Source of the DNA: Propionispira arboris
Lineage (GTDB): Bacteria; Bacillota; Negativicutes; Selenomonadales; Selenomonadaceae
Direction: 5' to 3'
DNA: 63,442 bases
Assembly: GCF_900109225.1 (NCBI RefSeq)
Contig: NZ_FNZK01000024.1
Location: 1-63,442 of the forward strand
Shown here: positions 36,709 through 47,042 of the stretch, piece after piece
How the letters are laid out: each line of letters opens with the position of its first letter
Position numbering within the stretch: position 1 is the stretch's first letter
The notes under the pieces: generated by a model
What the model saw: the letters and a program-made list of their open reading frames with translations, nothing else
Told to the model about the DNA's origin: nothing
The model's database searches: none
Position numbers and translations under genes: made by a program

Positions 36709-38100
36709 TTACCATACATTGAGTAACCATTCTTTATTTTTCTTATGTTCCATATCCTCAAATATCGTATTGGCCATGGTTTCCGCTAACCAAGTAGCAC
36801 CAGCATAACCCACAACCGGGTGACGATACAAACCCGCACGATCATAGGTTGGGAAGCCGACACGTACCATCGGGATATTATAATCAATGGATATAAACCT
36901 GCCTTTGGAGTGTCCTAAAATAAGATCCAATTCAATTTCTTTATTTTTGATCCGACTTTCCAGTTCCCATAAATCGGCATTGGTTATGACCTCCATCTCG
37001 AAATCGACTTTTTCTTCAAAAGCTTTGAGACGAGCATCTTTCTTATAAGTTGAATTATCATCCCCTAAAAGCAGTAATACCGGTTTCATTTCCAAATCCA
37101 GACAAAATTCAGCCAAACCAATCACCAAATCCGGATGTCCATAGATAGCAACTTTTTTATCCGCAAAAAACATGTGTACCAAATCCGTGAGTGCATCAAT
37201 CGCAATACCGCGTTCCCTAACTAAAGAAAGAGGAATTTCTTTACCTGTCATTTTTTTTAGATTTTGTAAAAATGTGTCCGTATTACGTATACCAATCGGT
37301 GTTGGTCCAATCACCGCCGGAACGTTAAATTCACTTTCTAGGTATTCCGCTGCAGCGCCGCCCTCATACCGATTTAAGGCAATCGTCCCCATAGCATTCG
37401 CCGTTCCAATGATATCTTCAACTGGTGTACTGCCATGTGAAACAGCATCACCATTTGGCATTAATGGTGAATCAAAACTCTCGATTTCAAACAGAACCGT
37501 AGCTGCAATATCCATTTCAGCCAAAAGATGCTTCAGTGCCGTTACATCTCCCGGATTAACCCAACCCGTAAACAAGTTAATTTTCCCATTGGGTTGATCT
37601 TTTTTCGCCAAAGTTCTGACAAAAGCATCCAAAGCCACATCATAGCCAGTAACCTGACTTCCTTTAAAGCTTGGCGTATGAACACTAATCAAATGAACTT
37701 CACGACCAGCATATTTTTCTTTCAATAGTCCAGCATTTAATTTACGAACAACCCCATCAACATCATCACCAATGACTTCCGTTGAACAAGTTGTGATGAT
37801 TGGAATCACCTTCACATCCGGATATCGCATCAAAAGAACATCTACCGCTTCTTCAACACGATGAACCGCCCCGAATACAGCACCATCTTCATGTACGGAC
37901 GAAGATGCTATATCAAAATTATCTTTAAAATGCTGGGCAAATAGCAGCCGAACAAACATTACGCAGCCTTGACCGCCATGAACAATCGCAATACAATCTT
38001 TGATTCCGATGCTGGCATATTGAGCACCGCAAGGCTGACAGGTAAATATCGGGTTGATAATGCCGGCACGCTCTTTTTCTTTCACTTCACAAGACATCAT
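36709..38100 (-). CDS. anfK: Fe-only nitrogenase FeFe protein beta subunit AnfK
   Basis: 463 residues from the ATG at 38100 (AAGGGAG upstream), matching AnfK size. P-cluster cysteines are in [25 protein letters not shown] and [11 protein letters not shown]. Blocks such as [56 protein letters not shown] and [14 protein letters not shown] are those of AnfK rather than NifK. With AnfD and AnfG it forms the alpha2beta2delta2 catalytic component. An open frame upstream of this start would include the ribosome site and is not used. A MITE-like repeat separates it from anfG. Confidence 0.96.
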   Translation of the reverse strand: MMSCEVKEKERAGIINPIFTCQPCGAQYASIGIKDCIAIVHGGQGCVMFVRLLFAQHFKDNFDIASSSVHEDGAVFGAVHRVEEAVDVLLMRYPDVKVIPIITTCSTEVIGDDVDGVVRKLNAGLLKEKYAGREVHLISVHTPSFKGSQVTGYDVALDAFVRTLAKKDQPNGKINLFTGWVNPGDVTALKHLLAEMDIAATVLFEIESFDSPLMPNGDAVSHGSTPVEDIIGTANAMGTIALNRYEGGAAAEYLESEFNVPAVIGPTPIGIRNTDTFLQNLKKMTGKEIPLSLVRERGIAIDALTDLVHMFFADKKVAIYGHPDLVIGLAEFCLDLEMKPVLLLLGDDNSTYKKDARLKAFEEKVDFEMEVITNADLWELESRIKNKEIELDLILGHSKGRFISIDYNIPMVRVGFPTYDRAGLYRHPVVGYAGATWLAETMANTIFEDMEHKKNKEWLLNVW

Positions 38101-38161
38101 AAAAAATCGACTCCCTTTTTGATTTTCTTTGCCGCTGTAACAGCGCACCGTATTTATTTAA

Positions 38162-38274
38162 CTATATAAGTTGCATTAAATATTCTATATGGCAATCGTT
38201 AGGAATGGGGTATAGGGTTGAGTGGAATTAAGACTGCTAGGCTAGATGTAATTTCTTTAGTGCATTATATATAG
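38162..38274. repeat. MITE-like dispersed repeat, copy C, inside the nitrogenase operon
   Basis: Left end CTATATAAGTTGCATTAAA, then CTATATGGCAATCGTTAGG and the left hairpin arm GGAATGGGGTATAGGG with TTGAGTGG. The right hairpin arm is deleted and the element ends with GATGTAATTTCTTTAGTGCA and TTATATATAG. It ends two bases before the anfG stop codon and lies wholly in the anfG-anfK spacer, so it is transcribed with the operon. Confidence 0.75.
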
Positions 38275-38275
38275 T

Positions 38276-38626
38276 TTAATACCGTTGATCGGTAAGTTCT
38301 TTATTTAATGAACCCGTAATTGTCAAATAATCTATGCGATCTTTCAGGTCCTGCATAAGAAGTTTAATATCCTTTTTATCCATTGCACCAAGCCATGGAT
38401 AGGTTGCTTTAAAATCTTTAGCTAAAACCATTGCATCGACCCAATAACATTTATCAGCAGGCGTTTCACAATCAACCGGTTCTTCACATAAAAGCTGCAT
38501 CGTTTTCGTTAATACACCCTCATTTTGTTTTTCACGATCCCAGGCCCGTGAATGAAACTGCCATAAACACCATTTCATTATATAATCCACAAGCTGCTCA
38601 ACCTTGTCTTTTCTTGAATCATCCAT
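38276..38626 (-). CDS. anfG: Fe-only nitrogenase delta subunit AnfG
   Basis: 116 residues. [54 protein letters not shown] and [17 protein letters not shown] are diagnostic of AnfG/VnfG. This subunit exists only in alternative nitrogenases and thus rules out a molybdenum NifDK. GGAGGTG ribosome site; starts 14 bases after the anfD stop. Confidence 0.97.
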   Translation of the reverse strand: MDDSRKDKVEQLVDYIMKWCLWQFHSRAWDREKQNEGVLTKTMQLLCEEPVDCETPADKCYWVDAMVLAKDFKATYPWLGAMDKKDIKLLMQDLKDRIDYLTITGSLNKELTDQRY

Positions 38627-38640
38627 TCTCCAGCACCTCC

Positions 38641-40212
<1,572 letters not shown>

Positions 40213-40245
40213 TCACAAAAATTCGTTCATTCACTGAGCAGCCTC

Positions 40246-40653
40246 TTAAATTGCGGCATCGCCATGTTCATTCGTTCTGACACGAACAGCATCTAATAAT
40301 GGCAGAATAAATATTTTCCCATCGCCCACATTATGCTGGGTTTTATTAACTTTAATAATGGCTTGAACGATTGTTTGAACCTGCTCATCATGAGCCAAAA
40401 TCGTAAACATTCGGCAGGGAAATAATCCCCGGCCATCTAAAAACTCGGTTGCCACCTGTTCTGCCTTGGGATCTTCCGGATTCGTCTTTGCCAGTAATTG
40501 TTTTTTGCGGTCAGCAATGATTTCTATATTTTCGACAACTTTACCGCGGCCTATCGCTTTTAAAGCAGTAAACCCCGCCACACCAGCCTCAACTAAAGCT
40601 TTTTTTGTAGGACCAACTTTATTCATTCGAATCACAGCTATGATTTCTTTCAT
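40246..40653 (-). CDS. nifI2: NifI2, PII-type regulator of nitrogenase
   Basis: 135 residues, PII fold with the NifI2-type long T-loop (ENIEIIADRKKQLLAKTNPEDPKAEQVATEFLDG) and GRGKVVEN and VGDGKIFILPL. With NifI1 it forms a complex that senses 2-oxoglutarate/ATP and inhibits dinitrogenase when ammonium is present. Position between H and D genes is the canonical archaeal/clostridial arrangement. Confidence 0.93.
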   Translation of the reverse strand: MKEIIAVIRMNKVGPTKKALVEAGVAGFTALKAIGRGKVVENIEIIADRKKQLLAKTNPEDPKAEQVATEFLDGRGLFPCRMFTILAHDEQVQTIVQAIIKVNKTQHNVGDGKIFILPLLDAVRVRTNEHGDAAI

Positions 40654-40665
40654 AACGCCACTCCC

Positions 40666-40992
40666 TTATAACCCAGCTAAACCGCTGGAAACCGTATAAA
40701 CTTCGTCGATTGCACTGATAAAGATTTTTCCATCACCAAATGATCCATTTTCACCGACTTTTGCATGACGTAAAATAACATCCAGTATTTTATCTTTTTC
40801 GGCCTCTTCAATAACTACCATAATAAGGCTTTTCGGAATCTCATCATAAACAATATCGCCAAATTTAATACCATTTTGTTTTCCGCGCCCCACAACATCA
40901 ACAACAGTGGCGGCATTAAACCCCGCTCGTGAAAGTTCCTGAAGAACACTATCTTTTTTATCTGGTCTGATAATTGCACGAACCATAATCAT
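40666..40992 (-). CDS. nifI1: NifI1, PII-type regulator of nitrogenase
   Basis: 108 residues, PII fold: MVRAIIRPDKKDSVLQEL, VVDVVGRGKQNGIKFGDIVYDEIPKSLIMVVIEE (T-loop) and GENGSFGDGKIFISAIDEVYTV. NifI1 partner of NifI2. GGGGG ribosome site. Spaced 12 bases from nifI2 and 28 from anfH. Confidence 0.93.
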   Translation of the reverse strand: MIMVRAIIRPDKKDSVLQELSRAGFNAATVVDVVGRGKQNGIKFGDIVYDEIPKSLIMVVIEEAEKDKILDVILRHAKVGENGSFGDGKIFISAIDEVYTVSSGLAGL

Positions 40993-41020
40993 AAATAACT
41001 ACCCCCTTACGTTTTAGTAT

Positions 41021-41860
<840 letters not shown>

Positions 41861-41998
41861 TCATATTTACATACTTTTTATCCATTGCTAAAAAAACAAA
41901 CTCTTTGTATAAAAAGTGCTGCTCCCACGATTGCCAAAATTCGCCCGCCTCTTTTTACATTGTTCTTGAAAAAAGAAAATCAACCTGTTATAATCGAG

Positions 41999-42081
41999 AA
42001 TGGGTAAATTAAATAGACCTAGTACCACTGGGAATAAAAGATTTGCCTGCGCTTCATGGATATTCGTGGTATCCATGAAGC
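41999..42081 (-). ncRNA. Tandem structured leader element, copy 1 (proximal to anfH)
   Basis: On the minus strand: stem GCTTCATGGATA / TATCCATGAAGC with loop CCACGAA, then after a variable spacer a conserved block CCCAGTGGTACTAGGTCT followed by ATTTAATTTACCCATT. The loop CCAC can pair with GTGG of the second block, giving a pseudoknot. It lies 150 bases before the anfH start, within the predicted leader. Short open frames that cross it change frame between the two copies, so RNA, not protein, appears conserved. It matches no riboswitch class that I recognise. Confidence 0.6.
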
Positions 42082-42185
42082 TTTTTATTTTTTCGGATTT
42101 TATTCGTTTGACCACCTCCTTGCGATATACTCTTAAAATCAAATGAGTTTGCCTGTACGGCAATAGCTAGCGTCTTGAATATAAA

Positions 42186-42275
42186 AATGGGTAAAGTTAA
42201 TAGACCTAGCACCACTGGGATAGAAAAACGATAAAGCTGGCAAAGTTCCCTGGATATTCGTGGTATCCATGAAAC
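42186..42275 (-). ncRNA. Tandem structured leader element, copy 2 (distal)
   Basis: Same architecture as copy 1: stem GTTTCATGGATA / TATCCAGGGAAC with loop CCACGAA and a second block CCCAGTGGTGCTAGGTCT followed by ATTAACTTTACCCATT. Twenty bases of the hairpin are identical between copies. At the second base pair C-G in copy 1 is T-A here, a compensatory change. The spacer between blocks is seven bases longer than in copy 1. Confidence 0.6.
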
Positions 42276-42301
42276 AATTTTGTTCAATTGTCAAAATAAA
42301 A

Positions 42302-42342
42302 TAAAAAAAATCAACCAACCGAATTGCAAAACGGTCAATTGA
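42302..42342 (-). terminator. Promoter-proximal terminator (putative attenuator) of the anf leader
   Basis: TCAATTGACCG pairs with CGGTTGGTTGA over 11 positions (three G-T wobbles), loop of 10, followed by eight T. It lies only about 30 bases after the predicted transcription start and before both structured elements, so reading through it would be needed to express anf. It might instead end readthrough from mmuM, which however has its own terminator. Confidence 0.65.
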
Positions 42343-42381
42343 TACCTCTTTGTACCTGTATTTAATTTTGGATTTACATAT

Positions 42382-42410
42382 AACATATACCAAAAAAGAT
42401 AGAGAGTCAA
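42382..42410 (-). promoter_or_regulatory. Predicted anf operon promoter
   Basis: Minus strand TTGACT (42410-42405), 17-base spacer, TATGTT (42387-42382). It is sigma-A type; no sigma-54 -24/-12 element was found near it. Confidence 0.55.
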
Positions 42411-42522
42411 CATATTTTTCACGAAATACGGACAATTGTGTAATTATAGTGAATTGTTAATACAATTCAAAAAAAACATTATTAAATTCGGCAAATCATT
42501 TTTTAACTTAATATAAGCAGAT

Positions 42523-42580
42523 AAAAGAAAAGAAAACCTGTTATTTCATTGAACATCTGTAAAATGAATGCCAGGTTTTC
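42523..42580 (-). terminator. Terminator of mmuM
   Basis: GAAAACCTG pairs with CAGGTTTTC around a structured loop (CATT/AATG) and is followed on the minus strand by TTTTCTTTT. Confidence 0.75.
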
Positions 42581-42599
42581 CCTGTTTTTATATGTTTTT

Positions 42600-43541
42600 T
42601 TACTTATTACGAGCCCATTTTGCAATCGCCCGAATATCATCCGGCGTTGTTCGGCAGCAACCGCCAATTGCCCGCGCCCCGGCCTTATACCATTGTTTTG
42701 TATAATCAACAAAAGAATTTTCCGCCGCAGCCCCATGCCAGTCTTTCGTTGTTGCATCATATTGTTCACCTGAGTTTGGATAAACAAGAATTGGTTTATT
42801 TGTTTGTGAACGAATGATTTCTATAAGCGATTTTACATATTGCGGCGCCGTGCAATTGATGCCAATCGCCGCTACCTGATTCTGCTGGTCAAGCCAGGCT
42901 GCACAATCCAGTATTTTTTCGCCACTACTAATATGTTCTTCATCTTTGGCACTAAAACTAATCCATGCCGACATATCTTTATACGTTTGCAGTACGGCAA
43001 CAATCGCTTTTGCCTCCGCTAAACACGGCAAGGTTTCACAAGCTAAAATATCCGGCTGTGCCTCAATCAAAGCTTTTAAACGCGGTGCGTGAAAATCACG
43101 TAATTCACATTCCCCAATCTTATAATGACCTCGATATTCAGACCCATCTGCTAAAAAAGCTCCATAAGGCCCTACAGATGCGGCAACCACAGGTTTGGGA
43201 CGATTCGACCTGTTTTCAGGATGCACCCAAAATTCATCACGCTCTTTTTTAGCAATCTCGACCGACAAACGGATTAATGACAAAGCTTCTTCTTTTGTCA
43301 TCCCTCGACGCATAAACCCTTCAATCGTTGCCTGATAACTTGCTGTAATTGCCACATCGGCACCCGCGGCAAAATAATCAGCATGGACTTTCCCAATCAT
43401 CTCCGGCTGCTCCATTAAAATTTTAGCAGACCAAAGTTCATCATTAATATCGCAGCCCCGCCGCTCAAGTTCCGTTGAAAAAGCTCCATCTAAAATAACC
43501 AAGGGAAACTCTTTTAATATAGATTGAATTGCATTATTCAT
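42600..43541 (-). CDS. mmuM: Homocysteine S-methyltransferase
   Basis: 313 residues, TIM barrel of the homocysteine S-methyltransferase family. Zinc cysteines are in GINCTAP and GGCCRT; the N-terminal DGAFSTELERRGCDINDELWSA is characteristic of MmuM. It transfers a methyl group from S-methylmethionine (or SAM) to homocysteine, making methionine. No B12 domains are attached. Follows an amino-acid-binding lipoprotein by 66 bases, which may supply its substrate. Ribosome site GGAGG. Confidence 0.9.
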   Translation of the reverse strand: MNNAIQSILKEFPLVILDGAFSTELERRGCDINDELWSAKILMEQPEMIGKVHADYFAAGADVAITASYQATIEGFMRRGMTKEEALSLIRLSVEIAKKERDEFWVHPENRSNRPKPVVAASVGPYGAFLADGSEYRGHYKIGECELRDFHAPRLKALIEAQPDILACETLPCLAEAKAIVAVLQTYKDMSAWISFSAKDEEHISSGEKILDCAAWLDQQNQVAAIGINCTAPQYVKSLIEIIRSQTNKPILVYPNSGEQYDATTKDWHGAAAENSFVDYTKQWYKAGARAIGGCCRTTPDDIRAIAKWARNK

Positions 43542-43607
43542 TTTTCCTAACCTCCAGCTTGCATTTTCTCTCTTCTATTATACGTAAAGAGGCGAACTTA
43601 CGGCAAC

Positions 43608-44381
43608 CTATTCAACTGGCGGTTTTTTACCAAACCATTTCACATAGATCTTTTCATATTCTCCGTTTTGTTTGATCTCTGCCAAACCCTTATCAATTTT
43701 AGCCAAGAGTTCCGTATTGTTTTTTGCCACAGCAATTCCTAGATCTTCACTATTAATTGGTGTATCAACCGTTTTGGTTTCTTTGCTTTTATCTTGTAAT
43801 GTGTAATATTCATTTACCGGAATATCATTAATAACGGCATCTACACCACCCGCCTTTAATTCCAAAAAGGCATCTGCAATGGTATTGAATTCACGGATTT
43901 TTACATTTTCTATCTTACGTGCGGCTTCAGCTCCAGTCGAACCAATCGAGACCGCCACATTTTTCCCTGCTAAATCAGCTACCGACTTAATATCAGTATT
44001 ATTCGCACGAACCACAATGCCTAAACCTGCTTTATAATAGGATTGTGAAAACTCCACTTTTTGCGATCGATCGTCATCGATTGTCATATCAGAAATGGCA
44101 ATGTCCAAATTACCAGTCTGTAATGCCGGGATTAATCCATCAAAATTCAAATTATTAATTTCCACGTCAAACCCGGCTTGTTTGGCAACCGCTTTAATCA
44201 AATCAATATCAAAGCCAATATAATCCTTCGTCTTTTCATCTTGAAAACCAAATGGTGCATAAGAAGCATCCATTCCGACTTGAAGGGTTTTACCTGCGGT
44301 AGTCTCTTGTTTGCCGCACCCCGCTAATCCTATAATGAAAAGGAATAATAACAAAATTACACTTACAGTTTTTTTTGACAC
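43608..44381 (-). CDS. Amino-acid ABC transporter substrate-binding lipoprotein, orphan
   Basis: Lipobox LAGC at about residues 19-22. Type-3 solute-binding fold: LQVGMDASYAPFGFQDE, GFDIDLIKAVAKQAGF, FDGLIPALQTGNLDIAISDMTI. No permease or ATPase adjoins it, so it must use a transporter encoded elsewhere. Upstream of mmuM, so S-methylmethionine or methionine is a candidate ligand (inference). Start GTG with GGGAGG seven bases upstream. Preceded by a leader with an internal terminator. Confidence 0.87.
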   Translation of the reverse strand: MSKKTVSVILLLFLFIIGLAGCGKQETTAGKTLQVGMDASYAPFGFQDEKTKDYIGFDIDLIKAVAKQAGFDVEINNLNFDGLIPALQTGNLDIAISDMTIDDDRSQKVEFSQSYYKAGLGIVVRANNTDIKSVADLAGKNVAVSIGSTGAEAARKIENVKIREFNTIADAFLELKAGGVDAVINDIPVNEYYTLQDKSKETKTVDTPINSEDLGIAVAKNNTELLAKIDKGLAEIKQNGEYEKIYVKWFGKKPPVE

Positions 44382-44421
44382 TAAAAAAACCTCCCAGTCT
44401 CGTTTGCAATAAATATAGGCT

Positions 44422-44463
44422 AAAAAAGGTCAAAGTCCACCCTATCCAGAGTAACTTTGACCT
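44422..44463 (-). terminator. Leader terminator before the binding protein gene (candidate attenuator)
   Basis: AAGGTCAAAGT pairs with ACTTTGACCTT and is followed by TTTTTT on the minus strand. It lies about 30 bases after the predicted start of the transcript and 40 before the GTG. An upstream hairpin CAGA/TCTG and the loop containing GGATAGGGTGG are the only candidate sensor parts. Confidence 0.7.
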
Positions 44464-44494
44464 TCAGATGTCTGATCAGCCTTTGCTGTGTAAT

Positions 44495-44523
44495 ATAATA
44501 CCATTATATTTTTTATAATGCAA
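44495..44523 (-). promoter_or_regulatory. Promoter of the binding protein/mmuM unit
   Basis: Minus strand TTGCAT (44523-44518), 17-base spacer, TATTAT (44500-44495). The stretch from here to 44863 (about 340 bases) contains no gene and presumably also the promoter of the divergent chemoreceptor. Confidence 0.6.
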
Positions 44524-44863
44524 TATTTTATTCCCATTTTACTTTGCTATAAATCCACAACCATTAGACAATCTTCTATGAAACTGAATATAGTTTTTCT
44601 TTAATATACATCTATGCTGTTTTTTTAAGATACGATTGTGCATTCCGTCAAACAATAAAAGCTAAATTTTATCTTTGCAGACTTGTTTTTCTTACTTTAG
44701 CATACCATAATTTATTTTGAAATTCACGGACTTGCTTGGACGAAACACAAAAAAGGGGGTATAATAGGAAATAAATACTACATGGTTTTTTCTTAATATT
44801 CTATACATACTTGATGACAAAGTGCACCAAAATAATAGATGTAGACTTAAGAAAAAGGGGCGT

Positions 44864-46591
44864 ATGATGATGAATCCATTGAATGCTTTAAATGTAAAAC
44901 AAAAATTACTTCTTTTGATTGGCGTATTCAGCATTGGTCTAATAGGAGTTGGGTTTGTAGGATTTTATTCGTTACAGCAAGTAAATCAAAATATGAATTC
45001 ACTGTATACGAATGAATTAACTGGTATTGATTTAGCACATTCTAACAAATTTATCACCGGTCGAATCGAATCCAATATGGCAAGTTTAATGGCGACTACA
45101 AATATCACCGAAAAAAAGACATTTTATAATGATATCAACCAAAAAGTCAATGATTTTGATGAAAATCTTGACAAGTATGAAAAATTATCATTAAATTCAG
45201 AAGAAACAAATAATTTAGATGAACTTCGTAAAGCACTGCCAGCCTATCGCACAGCGCGCAAAGAAACCATTGAATTATCCATGCAAAATAAAAATGCCGA
45301 AGCCAGCCTCTTATATAAAACAAAAGTTGCTCCGCTATCAAGAGAATTTGTTCATAAAATGGAAGTCATGACCGATTTAGCAAAAAAAGCCGCTGATCAA
45401 ATGAATCAGACTGCTCAAGCGAGCTTTACAACTACCATCGCTATATTTTCCGGTATTATTGTGATTTCAATTTTGGCCGGACTCACTTTGGGATTCATTA
45501 TTGTTACACAAATTAGTACAAGACTGAATGATGCTGTCCATTTTTTAGCTAAAATTGCCGATGGTGATTTTTCTCAAGATGTCCCCCAGCACAGTCTGCT
45601 TGATCGCAGTGAATTTGGCACCTTATCCAAAGCGGTCGACAAAATGAATAAAAGCAACCGCAATTTAATTCAACAACTTACAACTACCTCAGCGAACCTC
45701 GCCGATTCCTCACAAGGTTTATCGGCAAGTGCTGAACAATCAGCGCAAGCATCCAATCAAGTGGCCCAGTCTATAACCACCGTTGCCCTGGGAGCCAATA
45801 AACAACTGGAACTAGCCAATATAACGAGTACAGTCGTCAATGAAATGACAAAAGGTATTCAGCAGGTTACAAACAATACCATGATTGTCGCAGAATCTGC
45901 CCAAAAAACATCATTAACCGCAGATGAAGGCGGAAAAGCAATCCAGACTGCAGTACACCAAATGCAGGTCATTGAAGAAAAGACGCACCATACCGCTGCT
46001 GTTGTCAGTGAATTAGAAGAAAAGTCCAAACAAATTGGTAAGATTGTGGAAGTCATCTCCACTATAGCCGGACAAACAAATCTGCTGGCTTTAAATGCAG
46101 CCATTGAAGCAGCCCGTGCTGGAGATGCCGGTCGCGGCTTTTCCGTTGTTGCTGAAGAGGTCCGAAAGCTTGCTGAGCAATCCAGTCAATCGACAAAAGA
46201 AATCATCGATTTAATCACAGAAATTCAAGCTAAAACAAATAATGCTGTAACGTTTATGACAGACAGCAAAAAGGAAGTAAATGCCGGAACTGCCGTTGTA
46301 AATATCGCCGGACAAAGTTTTACTGGCATCGTGCAAATGGTACAACAGATCTCTGAACAGATCCATGAAATTTCCGCTGCCAGTGAGCAGTTAGCCAGTG
46401 GCAGCCAAAGTGTTATCGATTCAGCAGAGAAAATTGCACAGGAAAGCAAGCGTAGTGCCGAACAAACGCAGACCATCTCCGCTGCAACCGAAGAGCAATC
46501 TGCCTCGATGGAGGAAATCGCTGCCTCGAGTCAAAAGTTAAACAGTATGGCTCTCGACCTGCAGACAACGATTCACAATTTCAAAGTTTAG
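44864..46591 (+). CDS. Methyl-accepting chemotaxis protein with 4HB_MCP-type sensor
   Basis: Helix 1 at about residues 12-32 and helix 2 at about 190-215 flank a periplasmic four-helix-bundle domain ([22 protein letters not shown]...). HAMP follows, then a cytoplasmic signalling domain with the hairpin tip [38 protein letters not shown]. Senses a small ligand and controls CheA; ligand unknown. Three ATG codons in a row follow AAAGGGG; I take the first. Confidence 0.92.
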   Translation: MMMNPLNALNVKQKLLLLIGVFSIGLIGVGFVGFYSLQQVNQNMNSLYTNELTGIDLAHSNKFITGRIESNMASLMATTNITEKKTFYNDINQKVNDFDENLDKYEKLSLNSEETNNLDELRKALPAYRTARKETIELSMQNKNAEASLLYKTKVAPLSREFVHKMEVMTDLAKKAADQMNQTAQASFTTTIAIFSGIIVISILAGLTLGFIIVTQISTRLNDAVHFLAKIADGDFSQDVPQHSLLDRSEFGTLSKAVDKMNKSNRNLIQQLTTTSANLADSSQGLSASAEQSAQASNQVAQSITTVALGANKQLELANITSTVVNEMTKGIQQVTNNTMIVAESAQKTSLTADEGGKAIQTAVHQMQVIEEKTHHTAAVVSELEEKSKQIGKIVEVISTIAGQTNLLALNAAIEAARAGDAGRGFSVVAEEVRKLAEQSSQSTKEIIDLITEIQAKTNNAVTFMTDSKKEVNAGTAVVNIAGQSFTGIVQMVQQISEQIHEISAASEQLASGSQSVIDSAEKIAQESKRSAEQTQTISAATEEQSASMEEIAASSQKLNSMALDLQTTIHNFKV

Positions 46592-47042
46592 AAAATTTTT
46601 AAATCAGGCAATTTTTTTATTCATGTCCACAAATACAATATCATTTGAAAATAAAATACTATTTTTATGGACATATGCGACACCGTATATTATTCTATAG
46701 ATAGTACTTGTGTATGAGATTTCATAGGCGAAATCTCCGTTCGATTCGATAAAGCATCGTCTCTTGCGGGAATTTTTACTATGAAATTTTTTTGTCTAAA
46801 TTCACTTGATGCAGGATAATATTTGGCTTTTACACAAATAAAAAATAGCGTATAATTTTATTTTCGTGTAAAATAAGAATATCGTGCCTATGTTTTACAT
46901 CTTTTGTCGAAAAGAGACCTTTACACATCCCTTTTCCAGAAAAGATGTAATCTCAATATAGAAGCTACAGTTGCAGCAAAATGAAAATCAGGCAAAAGAT
47001 AAACGGTAAAACTTTTAGTTTAAAGAGAATGGAGTGTATTCG
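46592..47042 (+). promoter_or_regulatory. lysP upstream region: promoter and structured leader
   Basis: No gene seen in 450 bases. A promoter TTTACA (46829-46834), 16-base spacer, TATAAT (46851-46856) gives a leader of about 180 bases. In it TTACATCTTTT (46895-46905) pairs with AAAAGATGTAA (46940-46950). The hairpin lacks a T tract, and conserved lysine-riboswitch sequences were not found. Confidence 0.55.

Noticed and set aside
41999-42275. Guanidine-II (mini-ykkC) or ANTAR-type dual hairpins
   Set aside because: Both loops contain ACGA, but the loop is seven bases without a closing C-G pair, and the two hairpins are almost 200 bases apart, unlike mini-ykkC. The loops do not fit the six-base AnnGnn ANTAR rule.
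41888-42435. Overlapping minus-strand open frames of 77-98 codons upstream of anfH
   Set aside because: They cross the two repeated RNA elements; the repeats lie in different frames because of a seven-base spacer difference, no frame has a well-placed ribosome site and start, and they overlap the terminator at 42302.
44422-44463. T-box leader because of AGGGTGG
   Set aside because: Only seven bases match, the ACCGCG part is missing, the motif lies in the terminator loop and there is no room for a specifier stem.
46857-47042. Lysine riboswitch in front of lysP
   Set aside because: The conserved L-box core sequences are not present and there is no terminator or sequestering stem at the ribosome site.
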